DNA of 64,000 nucleotides from contig NC_080672.1 in NCBI RefSeq assembly GCF_030247195.1, positions 346,702,413 to 346,766,412 on the forward strand, given 5' to 3'. Positions within the stretch are counted from its first letter, which is position 1; each line of letters begins with the position of its first letter. Below the pieces are notes generated by a model, which did no database searches, had not been told where the DNA came from, and saw nothing but the letters and a program-made list of their open reading frames with translations. Origin of the DNA: Topomyia yanbarensis (lineage: Eukaryota > Arthropoda > Insecta > Diptera > Culicidae). The translations under genes and the position numbers were made by a program. This document shows positions 11,400 through 21,024 of the stretch, one piece after another.

Positions 11400-12570
11400 T
11401 TGCTCAACCGGAAATCGCCATCTTGGATTCGAAAAAGTTGCAATTGTCCATTTTCAGCATCTACTTGTCAAGCCCGTACCAAAAATACCCATATTGTTAG
11501 GGTTATCTAGAATATTGTTCAACCGGAAGTCGCCATCTTGGATTTCGAAAAGGTTCCAATTGTCCATTTTCAGCATCTACTTGTCAAGCCCGTTCCAAAA
11601 ATACCCATAGTGTTAGGGTTATCGAAAATATTGCTCAACCGGAAATCGCCATCTTGGATTTTGAAAAGGTTCCAATTGTCCATTTTCAGCATCTACTTGT
11701 CAAGCCCGTTCCAAAAATACCCATATTGTTAGAGTTAACGAGAATATTGCTCAACCGGAAGTCGCTATCTTGGATTTCAAAACGGTTCCAATTGTCCATT
11801 TTCATTATCTACTCGTCAAGCCCGTACCAAAAATAGCCTTATTGGTAGGGTTATCGAGAATATTGCTCAACCGGAAGTCGCCATCATGGATTTCGAAAAG
11901 GTTCCAATTGTCCATTTTCAGCATCTACTTATCAAGCCCGTTCCAAAAATACCCATAGTGTTAGGATTATCGAAAATATTGCTCAACCGGAAGTCGCCAT
12001 CTTGGATTTCGAAAAGGTTCCAATTGTCCATTTTCAGCATCTACTTGTCAAGCCCGTTCCAAAAATACCCATATTGTTAGAGTTAACGAGAATATTGCTC
12101 AACCGGAAGTCGCCATCTTGGATTTCAAAACGGTTCCAATTGTCCATTTTCAGTATCTACTCGTCAAGCCCGTACCAAAAATACCCTTATTGGTAGGGTT
12201 ATCGAGAATATTGCTCAACCGGAAATCGCCATCTTGGATTTCGAAAAGGTTCCAATTGTCCATTTTCAGCATCTACTTGTCAAGCCCGTTCCAAAAATAC
12301 CCATATTGTTAGAGTTAACGAGAATATTGCTCAACCGGAAGTCGCCATCTTGGATTTCAAAACGGTTCCAATTGTCCATTTTCAGTATCTACTCGTCAAG
12401 CCCGTACCAAAAATACCCTTATTGGTAGGGTTATCGAGAATATTGCTCAACCGGAAATCGCCATCTTGGATTTCGAAAAGGTTCCAATTGTCCATTTTCA
12501 GCATCTACTTGTCAAGCCCGTTCCAAAAATACCCATATTGTTAGAGTTATCGAGAATATTGCTCAACCAA
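11400..12570 (+). repeat. 116-bp tandem satellite array, plus orientation
   Basis: About ten units of 116 bp. Each contains GAATATTGCTCAACCGGAAG, TCGCCATCTTGGATTTCGA, TTCCAATTGTCCATTTTCAG and CAAGCCCGTTCCAAAAATAC. The spacing is exactly 116 between successive units from 11538 to 12350. Two unit types alternate at the right end (one with TTTCGAAAAGG, one with TTTCAAAACGG), so a 232-bp higher-order repeat was amplified there. The open frames in this array are a by-product of the period, not genes. Confidence 0.9.
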
Positions 12571-13750
12571 CGAATATTAATAAGAATGTGAAGCAAACTT
12601 TTTTTACGAACTAAATCCCAAATAACAAACACTTTTTTTACGAACTAATTCAATTTACGAACCCCCGGTTTGGTTCGTAAATGGAGGTTTCAGTGTATTA
12701 GTAAGAAAACATTTTTAACTTCAAGTATTCTTCTAAATTTCTTTGAATTTGCCAGTCATAAATAAAATTTTCTTATACAATATTATTACTAAAATAATTT
12801 CGAAGCAAAATGCTCTTAAGAATTTTTTTTGAAATATTTTGATTTTTTTTCAACAAAAATATCTAGTAGTGAAAATACGCCCTTTTAATAAATTACTCAC
12901 AAATACCAAACGCAAAAAACATAACACGTTTAAAATTTAATTGCAAATAAAAAAACTGTAAAATATAATTGCATCGTAGAGAAAATAACAATAAAAAGAT
13001 TTAACATATTTCATTAATTCTTTTAATTTTGAATTTTCATTTAATTTTTTTTCTTTAAATAATTTAGTTATAGAATGTATTTCAAAATGGGTTTTCAATT
13101 CAAGATGCTCACGAAAAATTATCCTTCAAAATGCAGATGTTTTCAAGTTATTTTGGATTTTCTTTCGACATAATATCTTACTTCGTGAAATTATGACCTT
13201 TTCAAAAGTTTTTCACGTTTGTTCATCAAAACCAATAGATTTTTAAAATAAACATGAAATTTCTCGTTAATACTCAGTTCCTAGATTAAGGATGATTTGT
13301 GTACGATTGTCTTGATATCCTTGCTTCAATAAAAATTCCGAACTGTAACGTGACAGATTCTGGATGTAACGTGACAGATCGTTGAGAATACTCCATAAAA
13401 TCGAAAACAAAGTTTTTCTTCAGGAAAACTATATTTCAAACTCTTCCTTGCTTTTTAAGCTTCAATTTAAAATTGTTTTCATGCAAATTTTGGGGCCAAC
13501 GGAACAGACTTTTTCTATTTAGTCGGGCAACCTCCAAACTAACTGCGAAAATTGTGTAACGTGACAGACGTATCAAAATGACAATAAAGTGAAAACGGTT
13601 CATGATAGAAAAAAACTTTCTGTAGAAAAAATGTGCGGTTTAGTGGCCTTAATAATGTGCAGTTGTGATAAACTATGGTTTTATTGTTTCTGCTGACTTA
13701 TCTTATGAAATATGCGTAAAAATGTAACGTGACAGATAGAAGCCTTGACC

Positions 13751-14606
13751 ATATGGTGGCAGGTTCAACGGATCATTCCAAGGCAATTGACGTAAAGCAT
13801 ATCGTATAAATTTGCGCTGGACAGCTTCAATCCTTTCATTCCACGTTGCATGATAAGGGCACCAGACGATGTTTGCAAATTCCAACTGCGAGCGCACCAG
13901 TGAGCAATATAAAGCCTTGAAACACAGAGGATCCCGGAATTCGCTGGAAATTTTGAACATAAAACCTAGAAGTCGATTTGCTTTGTCGATAGTCGCTGAC
14001 AGGTGATTGGTATAAGTTAGCCTTTCATCGAGAATAACAACTAGATCTTTCACGTGGTCAACGCGTTGCAGCTGAGTTCCGGCAATGTTGTAGTTAAAAT
14101 TAAGCATGTCCCTTGTACGATGAAAACTGATGACAAAACATTTCGTAACACAAAGGATCAACATGTTTCTTTGACACCAATTGTAAAATGTATCAATGAG
14201 ACACTGTAACTCACGACAATCGGCTTCATTCCTTATCACAAGAAATATTTTCAAGTCATCGGCGAAAAACAGTTTCCCTCCATGCATTAGAAGAAAAACC
14301 GCATCATTCACAAACAATGAAAATAGTAATGGACCTAGTGTACTACCTTGGGGAACTCCGGAATTATTTCAAAAGGATTCAGACACGTTGTCACCAATTT
14401 GCACGACGCACTCGCGGTGAACAAGGTAGGATCGAAGCCAGTGGCAGAATCTCGAAGTACATCCTAGTTTATCAAGCTTTGCAAGCAGTATCTCATGGTT
14501 AACTGTGTCGAAAGCGGCCTTAAGATCTATGAAGACCGTGTTCACCTGGAGTTTCCTGGATATGTTTTCAATGCAAAACGATGTGAAGCTAACTAAATTC
14601 GTTTCT
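13751..14606 (-). pseudogene. LINE reverse transcriptase core, decayed
   Basis: The minus-strand frame 14317-13751 carries the catalytic motif LFFADDLKIF, then ILDERLTYTNHLS, SLVRSQLEFANIVWCPYH and RKFIRYALRQLPW, the thumb region of Jockey/CR1-type RTs. The part from 14318 to 14606 continues upstream with stop codons and a frame change. It is cut at LPPY by the insertion that starts at 13750. Confidence 0.75.
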
Positions 14607-14626
14607 AGTCTATTTAGTCTAGTCTA

Positions 14627-14706
14627 TTTAGTTCAGGAATCAGAATATATTGGCTCAAATGGGGAACGTGCCATTTGAGCCAATATATTCTGATTCCTGA
14701 ACTAAA
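14627..14706. repeat. Perfect 36-bp inverted repeat inserted in the LINE
   Basis: The left arm 14627-14662 and right arm 14671-14706 are exact reverse complements (start TTTAGTTCAGGAATCAGAAT) around the spacer GGAACGTG. A 17-bp direct repeat of LINE sequence (AACTAAATTCGTTTCTA) lies at 14591-14607 and 14700-14716, so about 109 bp was added at this point. This looks like a template-switch or snap-back event rather than a transposon. Confidence 0.8.
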
Positions 14707-15370
14707 TTCGTTTCTACCGATCGACCAGGGAAGAATCCTTGCTAACAAGGGCTTATGTAATGTTTACTAGCAAAAAACAGCACCTCGTTGATAAGCGATT
14801 CGAAGATTTTTGACTCAACTCTCAGCGAAGTGATTCCCCGGTAGTTCACGATGTTGATTTTGTCATTTTTCTTGTGTACCGGAAACATAACTGAAAACTT
14901 CCAATCATCGGGAAATTTTTGCTGCTGAAGCGATGCATTGAAAAGGTGGGATCGCTAAGATATCGGAACATTTTTTCAGAACAGCAGACGGCATAGCACT
15001 TTGTCCTGGAGCATAAGACGATTTTGTTTTCCGTATTGCAGAGAGAACCGATTGTACTGAAATAGTGAATACATCCATATCCACTGCACCAATGGGAACA
15101 TCACGGGTCGCGTTTTCGAGCTCGATGGCAGATGGTACATCAGTCGTGAAGACACTTGAGAAGTAGCTGGCAAATAGGGAGCATTTTTCCGCCGATGTAG
15201 TCGCTACTTCGCCATTGTAGACAATCCTAGACGGAAGACCCGTTTCCTTTCTCTTCGTTTTAACAAAAGCCCAGAATTCCTTCGGATTTCGTCGTAAGTT
15301 TTTTTGGATGCGGTTCACATATCCTTTGTACAACAATTTATTGTAACAGCGGTACTCATTACTGGCGAGT
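14707..15370 (-). pseudogene. LINE linker and RT N-terminus, decayed
   Basis: The frame 15370-14905 reads YKGYVNRIQKNLRRNPKEFW, then AFVKTKRKETGLPS and AEKCSLFASYFSSVF, the usual linker ahead of RT in this LINE group. The RT start continues with APGQSAMPSAVLKKC. It overlaps the SINE insertion on its upstream side and runs into stops near 14900. Confidence 0.7.
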
Positions 15371-15538
15371 TGGGAGTGGGCGTAGCGTAGTTGGTAAATC
15401 GATTGCCTTGTACGCAGCGCACCTGGGTTCGAGTCCCGACCCCGCACATAGGGTTAGAAGTTTTTCGTAAGAGATTTTTCTGACCCGAAGAGGCGAATGA
15501 CCTTAAGGTTAAAAACTCTATAATCGAAATAAAAAAAA
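15371..15538 (+). mobile_element. tRNA-derived SINE with 11-bp TSD
   Basis: The start has tRNA-like box A (TAGCGTAGTTGGTAAAT) and box B (GGGTTCGAGTCCC) at the right spacing, followed by a tRNA-unrelated body and an A-rich tail (CGAAATAAAAAAAA). An 11-bp duplication TACTGGCGAGT flanks it (15360-15370, 15539-15549). It sits antisense in the LINE. It resembles the Feilai type of mosquito SINE, but that identity is unverified. Confidence 0.85.
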
Positions 15539-15549
15539 TACTGGCGAGT

Positions 15550-16526
15550 GCGAAAAAGCGCTTGAGAATAGGGCATCGACGATTTGTGTATGCACGTAGT
15601 GCTTTGGCACGGATTTCAGATTGCGAAGCATGGCGTTAGACCAGGGAGGCTTCTTGGGAGGTTGATATTCTGGCACGGATTTTTCAACACAATCAATGAG
15701 TAATCGGTTATAGAGGTCGACTGTAGCATTTACATCAACTTGATCAAGTAGTACTCTCCAGTCAATCAGATAGGGTGCGACGTAGTGCTGCTAAATTAGT
15801 TTTGCGAAAATGACGACGATTCACAGCTAAAGCTTCTTCATATTGTGGTGAACTGATGATGGAAATGGATATGTCTAATGCGGGATGGTAGTTATCCAAA
15901 GGAACGATCACACTGGAAGCTGCACTTACAGAACACTCAGGCAAAGCATTCTCACTGACGAACACAAGGTCAAGAAAGCGGGATTGATGGTTAGAGATGG
16001 TGCTTACTTGATTTAGTCCGTGAAAAGCCATTCCGTCCAGAAGTAAGCGGCTGGCAGGATTTGTTGTCAATGATAAAGGGTTAGGGTAAGTGTATCCACG
16101 TCCAGAAGAAACCCACATCAGTCCTGGTTGGTCGATATCACCAAGAACTATTATCACATCGTTTGCATCTGCCTGAGAAGAAGCGTGTTCTATAGATTCT
16201 AGATGGAGCTGCGTAATAGTGCAGTCAAGTCGCTTTTCTGGAGGAATGTAAACAGCTCCAATAAAGTAGTTCTTCGTCTGCGTAGTAATCTTCGTCCAAA
16301 CAGTTTCAATGCTTGACGAACTATTTACACCAAATTCACAGGAGGCTAGTGCGGCAGAAACAGCGATCAAAACTCCCCCGTCGCGACCATGAACACTGTA
16401 ACGTGCGCTTCGATCCGCACGATAAACAGCATAAGAATCCCCGAAGAGCTGCCTCGATGTAATACGATCATCAAGCCAAGTTTCCGTCAGAACGTAAATA
16501 TCGTAGTCGCCGTCAAGAGCATCCAA
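15550..16526 (-). pseudogene. LINE endonuclease (APE-type) domain, decayed
   Basis: The frame 16526-15762 has the ordered endonuclease motifs YVLTETWLDD (catalytic Glu), GGVLIAVSAAL, FIGAVYIPPEK, IIVLGDID (normally GDFN), SRFLDLVF and DNYHPAL (normally SDHxP). Two catalytic motifs are altered, so it is probably inactive. Upstream, a small frame break near 16530 separates it from YYQNVRGLTTKI. Confidence 0.75.
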
Positions 16527-16535
16527 GTCCGATAT

Positions 16536-16937
16536 TTACGTTCTGATTTTCGTCGTTAGCCCTCTGACGTTTTGGTAGTATAGCCGCAAATCGTCAGCAC
16601 CACGTGGCAATCGTGCCGACATGTATGTACCTAATGGCATGCTAGAAACCAAAAGGTTTTCAGGGAGCGGATCGTCATTTAAAGGAAAATACTCGCCTGA
16701 GAAGGGAGTTCGGAAGACCCCTTCACGACCTCCGAACGCAGGGCCGGGACGACTGAGCTGGTCGCTGGCTGGTAGCACGACTGCGTCGGAGCTGTCGGGG
16801 GCTTTCGTAGTACGGTATAACAGGCGTCCATGGTTGACACTATCCTTCATGGAGTGTTCAGAGCCGGATCGGCGTGAAATCGGCAATGGTCCATCTGAAT
16901 CAATGTGCAATGCTGCAATGCACGACACGAAGTACAA
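16536..16937 (-). pseudogene. 5' part of the split LINE, end of ORF1 region and endonuclease start
   Basis: The frame ends in DLRLYYQNVRGLTTKI, the first strand of an APE-type endonuclease (QNVRG). The preceding 100 residues are low in recognisable content and may be the pre-endonuclease part of ORF2. A CA-rich tract (16955-16978 on +) marks the likely 5' boundary. The plus-strand frame here is its shadow. Confidence 0.6.
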
Positions 16938-17059
16938 AAATGTTTGAAGCTAAACATACACACAAACACACACACAATTTTCTCTCGTCCTGTTCAATTG
17001 CATTTCAAAATCATGGTCCTTTCAACAATGAATCTCTAGTTTCGGCAGATCCACACTTG

Positions 17060-17300
17060 ACAAACTCTAATCGGTAACTACGCCGTCGATCTTAACTTTG
17101 TTAGCGGACACGTATAAGCGATAGTCTTTCATAAATTGTCTGTCGCCAGTAACGTTATTTGCTTGCTTTAGACATAATATAACAATTCTGAGCTGTACTG
17201 GGCAAACTTTCGAGGTATCCGTCACAGCTGAATATTTACGCGTCAGCTCTTTCGAAATTTTCAGAATATTTTCCGAATTATCCTTTATTTGAAAGAAGAT
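17060..17300 (-). pseudogene. Gag fragment of an I-like LINE
   Basis: The minus-strand translation reads SAVTDTSKVCPVQLRIVI, then KQANNVTG, FMKDYRLYV and VKIDGVVTD. This aligns residue by residue with the ORF1 N-terminal part of the full-length element at 42539-48691 (SAVTEIKKV, KQANDIAC, FTKDYHVYI, VQFEGVVTD). It is a short diverged scrap. Confidence 0.7.
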
Positions 17301-18840
17301 CAGATATAATTCAATATGTATGATTTTAAACGGGACGTACGAGTTTTCAATGACGAATCTTGTTTGATATAGATTTTACCATCAGCTGGGTCGTTTTAGG
17401 AGAGTTAATTTATGTACGAGCCTAGAGCCAGGGATATTGTGTTCTACCGCATACCGGACTTTGATCACTTTTCGGAGTAATCATAACACATTTTGCAAGG
17501 CACCACATTTTTTCCAAGTGTAATATTTTTAAACTATGCACTGATGTATGAAAAGTCATATTGGATATTTTTACTGTAATTGTCTTTATGTTGTTATTTT
17601 TCAAAAGAAGATTTCAGTTTCAGGTCCGTTTTTATATTCCGTGTAACTTTGACAACTTGTATGTTCACTCACATTAAATCTTTGATATCAATGTTTTCCT
17701 TTAATTAATTGTTTAAATTAATTCTGGTAAATATGTGTCAATCTGAATTGTTCAAAGAACTTCGCTACATAAAATTCGATTTGCCCAAATTTGTATAATT
17801 CGAGTGTGAATCTGAAAATATTTTCAATTGCTGAGTTAGTTTTACTTTAATTTAATTACTAATTACTAATTTATCAATCAATAAAATGCTTCATCTATGT
17901 CAACATGCTGGAGTATTGAATATAAAAAAATGTTAGAGATTTAGGACATTGTTTGAAATCATTTCAAATTAGCCACGCCAAAAATTGTTTTGGAAATTAG
18001 CTGGTCTTTTAAACTAAATTTGGTACATCAGAGTCTTAAGAAATATAAAAACTCACTCGGAATTCATTACTTTTACTTTAATCTAAGATTTGTTGGTTTT
18101 ATAAAAGCAGACACTTTAGTTGTAGAGAGATTTACACTTCAGAAAAAGAGGTAAAGTAAAATTTCAGTTTTTGAAGTTTTTGTATTCAAAAATTGGACAA
18201 TATTTTCAAAAATAATAACAAATCGGTCTTTTATCAGTATAAGTTAAAACTTATTTGAGATATATGGGATTCGAAAACCTATTTCAGCTAAATAAAATTT
18301 ATGAAAAAAGTTTCAAGTGATCAAAGTCCTTCGTGGAACGCTGTATCGCTAGGGTACGTTCAAACGAAAATCATTTCTTTATTTTCTATAATGTATTCGA
18401 AGGTTTTTCGTACTGGACACGAGCTGAAATCTACCGATTTCTAGTTCGGTGTATAGTTCTCATAAATAACAATAATGAACGAGTGGTATAAGAATAGCTC
18501 ATTTTACTGCTACATGGAATAAATTCGGATTATTATGATTGGTCCATTATTATCAGTACTAATGCTCAAATAAAATTAAATTTTCCAATCGAAAATAAAC
18601 ATTTGGGTAAATTACACTGACATTAGGCCCATAAACTATCACAACTCAAATCTTGCCATTCAAAAAAACCCGGTGCGAGTGTGTAAGTTTACTTTTTGCG
18701 ATGCGTAAAATCGACTTCTTTCTCATCCGCAACGTGCTGAATCAAACTCATTAACTTGCATGATTATCGGTACATCACATATTGATATAAGGAATTTCTT
18801 TCAATTGTACCAACTCACCCTCAAACACCATCAGCAATTT
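17301..18840. other. AT-rich stretch without a gene
   Basis: No coding frame is supported. The region is AT-rich with short A/T runs and some stress-response-like palindromes that I would not name. It separates the LINE cluster from the secreted-protein pair at 18857-19960. Confidence 0.4.
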
Positions 18841-18856
18841 CACTACTTTATTCCGC

Positions 18857-19213
18857 TCAATACCGTTTCACGTAGTTCAGCTGGAACTGCTGCGGAAGAA
18901 GCTCGGCCACATAGAAGAAAGCATCAAACTGATCGAATAAGTTCCACGAAGGACTGTTGGAAATCATTGCCCCGATTACACCGGACGACCCGGAAATGAT
19001 GTTCAACAGGGCGTTTGGGTCTTTCGGATTGCTTCTGGCTGCTGCCAAGGCTCCAGCTAGTCGTACCAAGGCATCTTCTGAATTCGTTTCTTTCGGTTTT
19101 AGTTCATCCAGTCCGGCCAACTTGGCAAAATCAGCTCGTCCTTCCTGAGCCGTTACCACGTGGCTAACTGCCACTAGCAGTGATAGAAGGATAAAAGTCG
19201 GGAATGCGTTCAT
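18857..19213 (-). CDS. Small secreted protein, 118 aa
   Basis: The start is ATG at 19213, right behind a short 5'-UTR intron (acceptor TTTTTAG). Residues 1-22 are a signal peptide (MNAFPTFILLSLLVAVSHVV) with cleavage likely after TAQ. A hydrophilic part (GLDELKPKETNSEDA) is followed by an Ala/Ile/Ser-rich helical stretch, then FDAFFYVAELLPQQ and a Tyr-containing end (FQLNYVKRY). The end resembles the LP-plus-Tyr motif of the other small proteins in this window. AATAAA (minus strand) lies at 18847-18852, only a few bases after the stop. It is divergently paired with the gene at 19574. I recognise no family. Confidence 0.8.
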   Translation of the reverse strand: MNAFPTFILLSLLVAVSHVVTAQEGRADFAKLAGLDELKPKETNSEDALVRLAGALAAARSNPKDPNALLNIISGSSGVIGAMISNSPSWNLFDQFDAFFYVAELLPQQFQLNYVKRY

Positions 19214-19224
19214 TGTAGATATTT

Positions 19225-19283
19225 CTAAAAACTTGTAATAATATGATGAGTTGTTTTAAATTCATTACTTGGCTCAAACATAC
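19225..19283 (-). other. 59-bp 5'-UTR intron of the 18857-19213 gene
   Basis: On the minus strand the donor GAAG|GTATGTTT and the acceptor TTTTTAG|AAATATC enclose 59 bp, a common length for small insect introns. It ends 11 bp before the ATG. Confidence 0.65.
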
Positions 19284-19573
19284 CTTCGATTGTCTGCGGC
19301 TCGTAATAAAGTGACTGTTCCTCGCCAGATCAACTCCATTCGAAACTTCTTGAAAGTAGAGGAAAACTGATAAGAATAAACCCCCTCCACTATACGGAGA
19401 AAGTTCGCCCAAAACGAAGCAGGAAAGAATTTCAGCTGGTTGCTCAAAGTGAAAGGGACCCAAAAAATTGAACTTTGGCAAATCTACTCAAGCAAATTGC
19501 ACTCAGTTGATGTTCTTCTCTGCAGCAAGCCAAATCTCCTCTCGACTCTCGAGTATCATCAACATACGCAACT
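19284..19573. promoter_or_regulatory. Shared divergent promoter region
   Basis: The two genes are transcribed away from each other, with 360 bp between their ATGs. Arthropod initiator words TCAGT occur on both sides: TTATCAGTTTTCC on the minus strand near 19365 and ACTCAGTTGATG on the plus strand near 19503. I see no clear TATA box for either. The arrangement suggests joint regulation. Confidence 0.5.
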
Positions 19574-19960
19574 ATGAAATTCGTTGTTTTAGCTACACTC
19601 GTCCTGGTGGGAAATTGTGCCATTGCCCTGGTGAACCAATCCGGCAAATTGCAGCCCGAAATAGTGCCACTGGAAAGACAGCATCCGCCGCAGTACCAGC
19701 AGCGCAATGAGGGAAACGAGCCACAACTTTCCGATGACGAACGGTACGCGAAGGCGTTAAGCATGATGATTGAAGCGGGATCTAACATCATTGCCGCGGC
19801 ACCTTTAATCAACATCAATTCCTACATGGCCTCGGTGATGAATGACGTGTACTCGAACTTTAATCTGTTCGGATATGGTATGAGCCAGTTGTTAGTACGC
19901 GAAGCAGATAGCAATGTCAAAGGACATCAGCTGCGGTATCACAACTATGAGCATCTGTGA
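19574..19960 (+). CDS. Small secreted protein, 128 aa
   Basis: Residues 1-18 form a signal peptide (MKFVVLATLVLVGNCAIA). The following 30 residues are Pro/Gln-rich and hydrophilic (PPQYQQRNEGNEPQ). Residues of about 55-100 are helical and hydrophobic with Ala/Ile/Met (ALSMMIEAGSNIIAAAPL, NSYMASVMNDVYSNFNLF). The C-terminus is HQLRYHNYEHL, a Tyr/His-rich end comparable to the motif of the gene at 34980. AATAAA lies at 20002-20007. It is head-to-head with the 18857-19213 gene. No known family is recognised. Confidence 0.8.
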   Translation: MKFVVLATLVLVGNCAIALVNQSGKLQPEIVPLERQHPPQYQQRNEGNEPQLSDDERYAKALSMMIEAGSNIIAAAPLININSYMASVMNDVYSNFNLFGYGMSQLLVREADSNVKGHQLRYHNYEHL

Positions 19961-19964
19961 ATGT

Positions 19965-21020
19965 TTGCGTTGATTGGTAATGAATACATAATGTCAAATT
20001 GAATAAAGTTTTGTTATTTTTACAACGTGAAAATATTACATGAGGCATAGCGGACGCATTCCTTTCCTGATTGTCGATTCTAGCGATCTACACCGGATCG
20101 ATATGATATTGTACATCACCCGTTAGAAAATGATTCAATATCGGTGTTAGCCTTTCGGCAGACGTGCTAGTACACAGAGAGCGCGCTACACGGTGTCTTT
20201 GTCGAACAACTTTATTAAAAAAAATGGGCATCCGTAAATCTTCGGGATATGAAAGAATGGACTTTTCCCTTTCATTTGAAAGTAAAATTAAAATATTCTG
20301 TCGGGGGGTCTAGAACAACTTTTCATTTTAAGGTTTTTTGATTGAAAACTTAAGTTTTTTAATGAAATTAATTCGCATTTTTGATACTAATTGGTACTAT
20401 AGACATTTAAAAAATACTAAAAGTGAAAATCTGATGAACAATTTCATTATCTACAACTTCGTAGAATGCTGTAAATCGATGTTAAATCACCCGAGAAAGT
20501 TAATTAGATTTTATCAGTTTTTAGGTGTGTGCGGGGCCTATGGGTTATGAAGTCGATTAACAAGAACTTACAAAAAATGTTGGGTTTAAATGAACAGTAA
20601 ATTCAGATAAATTTCAATGTATACAAAGTCCCATTCTCAGCAAAAAAAAAATATTTTCAGACTGCTCCGGGTCTTGGGCGAAAATGACACATTATGAACA
20701 TGGAAGTATAGAAAGGTGTTGTCCAAATTTATTCGATAATCTTATACCTTTTAAAAATGTTGATTAATGTCATTGATTTTATCATGCCTTTTTCATTTCT
20801 TTTCTCACTCTAGGAGACAGCCAATGTAAACTAGAATGACCTTTCTTCCTGATCGTATCCTGCCTGGTAAAATACAATTGGATTAAATTCAAAGCTTTAT
20901 ATTTAAATGAACTAAAGTAAACAATTCAAGTCATTGTAATAAACGATAAATTGTTCACCACGGCGCTCCTTGACTCTTGGAACGCTCGTATGTGTGGCTC
21001 TGTGCGACTGAAAATATTTT
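19965..21020. other. Intergenic, no gene seen
   Basis: This holds the 3' UTR of the 19574 gene, then AT-rich sequence. Single short frames are present without supporting features. Confidence 0.4.
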
Positions 21021-21024
21021 TTTT

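Larger units (their letters stand above)
10759..12695. mobile_element. TA-flanked TIR element filled with opposed satellite arrays
   Basis: The termini are perfect 23-bp inverted repeats beginning CACTGAAACCTCCATTTACG. TA flanks both sides (10757-10758, 12696-12697). The subterminal zones hold ACGAACTAAATTCGAAATAACGA-type words in both arms. The interior is two satellite arrays in opposite orientation (10903-11370 and 11400-12570). It encodes no protein. The TA TSD and the CAGTG-type ends fit pogo/Tc1-mariner relatives. Confidence 0.85.
10200..13738 (+). repeat. Dispersed TGTAACGTGACAGAT words
   Basis: Copies start near 10200, 10368, 13344, 13365, 13555 and 13723; all are in the same orientation and agree at GTAACGTGACAGA. 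The last lies just inside the right terminus of the host element. Repeated subterminal words of this kind are known as transposase binding sites in several DNA transposon families. That role is an inference here. Confidence 0.7.
9838..13750. mobile_element. 3.9-kb element with GGTCAAGGCT termini and ATAT TSD
   Basis: The left end GGTCAAGGCTCCG and the right end in reverse complement (GGTCAAGGCTTCT) share 10 bp. ATAT repeats flank it (9834-9837, 13751-13754). Removing it restores the LINE reading frame, which is good evidence that these are true ends. Inside lie six copies of a 13-15-nt word, TGTAACGTGACAGAT, all on the + strand, plus inverted sequences around AAAGGGCGTAT (10470) and ATACGCCCTTTT (12884). 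It carries the TA-flanked satellite element 10759-12695 and no transposase frame. Its superfamily is unknown to me; a 4-bp TSD is suggested. Confidence 0.75.
7770..16937 (-). mobile_element. Decayed non-LTR retrotransposon split by nested insertions
   Basis: Read on the minus strand, one LINE can be followed through five pieces: endonuclease (about 16937-15540), linker and RT start (15447-14707), RT core (14606-13751), C-terminal tail (9833-9558) and the last codons plus 3' UTR (7881-7770). The joins are supported by target-site duplications: CGAAATTG around 7882-9549 and ATAT around 9838-13750. In both cases removing the insert plus one TSD copy puts the reading frame back together across the gap. 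The stop is at 7852-7854 and a TTTGTA-type tail (on +) follows near 7775-7795. Without inserts it is about 3.3 kb. The motifs suggest the Jockey/CR1 group; the clade is uncertain. Confidence 0.8.

Noticed and set aside
11356..12544. Series of 60-84-residue frames with almost the same protein
   Set aside because: They repeat at exactly 116 bp and arise from the satellite period; no promoter or conserved start is present.
10903..12570. Array that could be taken for a CRISPR locus
   Set aside because: The 116-bp units have no spacer/repeat alternation, and the sequence context is eukaryotic.
15371..15445. tRNA gene
   Set aside because: Box A and box B are present but the body continues into an A-rich tail with target-site duplications, so it is a SINE.
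16621..16947. 108-residue plus-strand frame
   Set aside because: It is antisense to the LINE ORF2 5' part and has no recognisable content.
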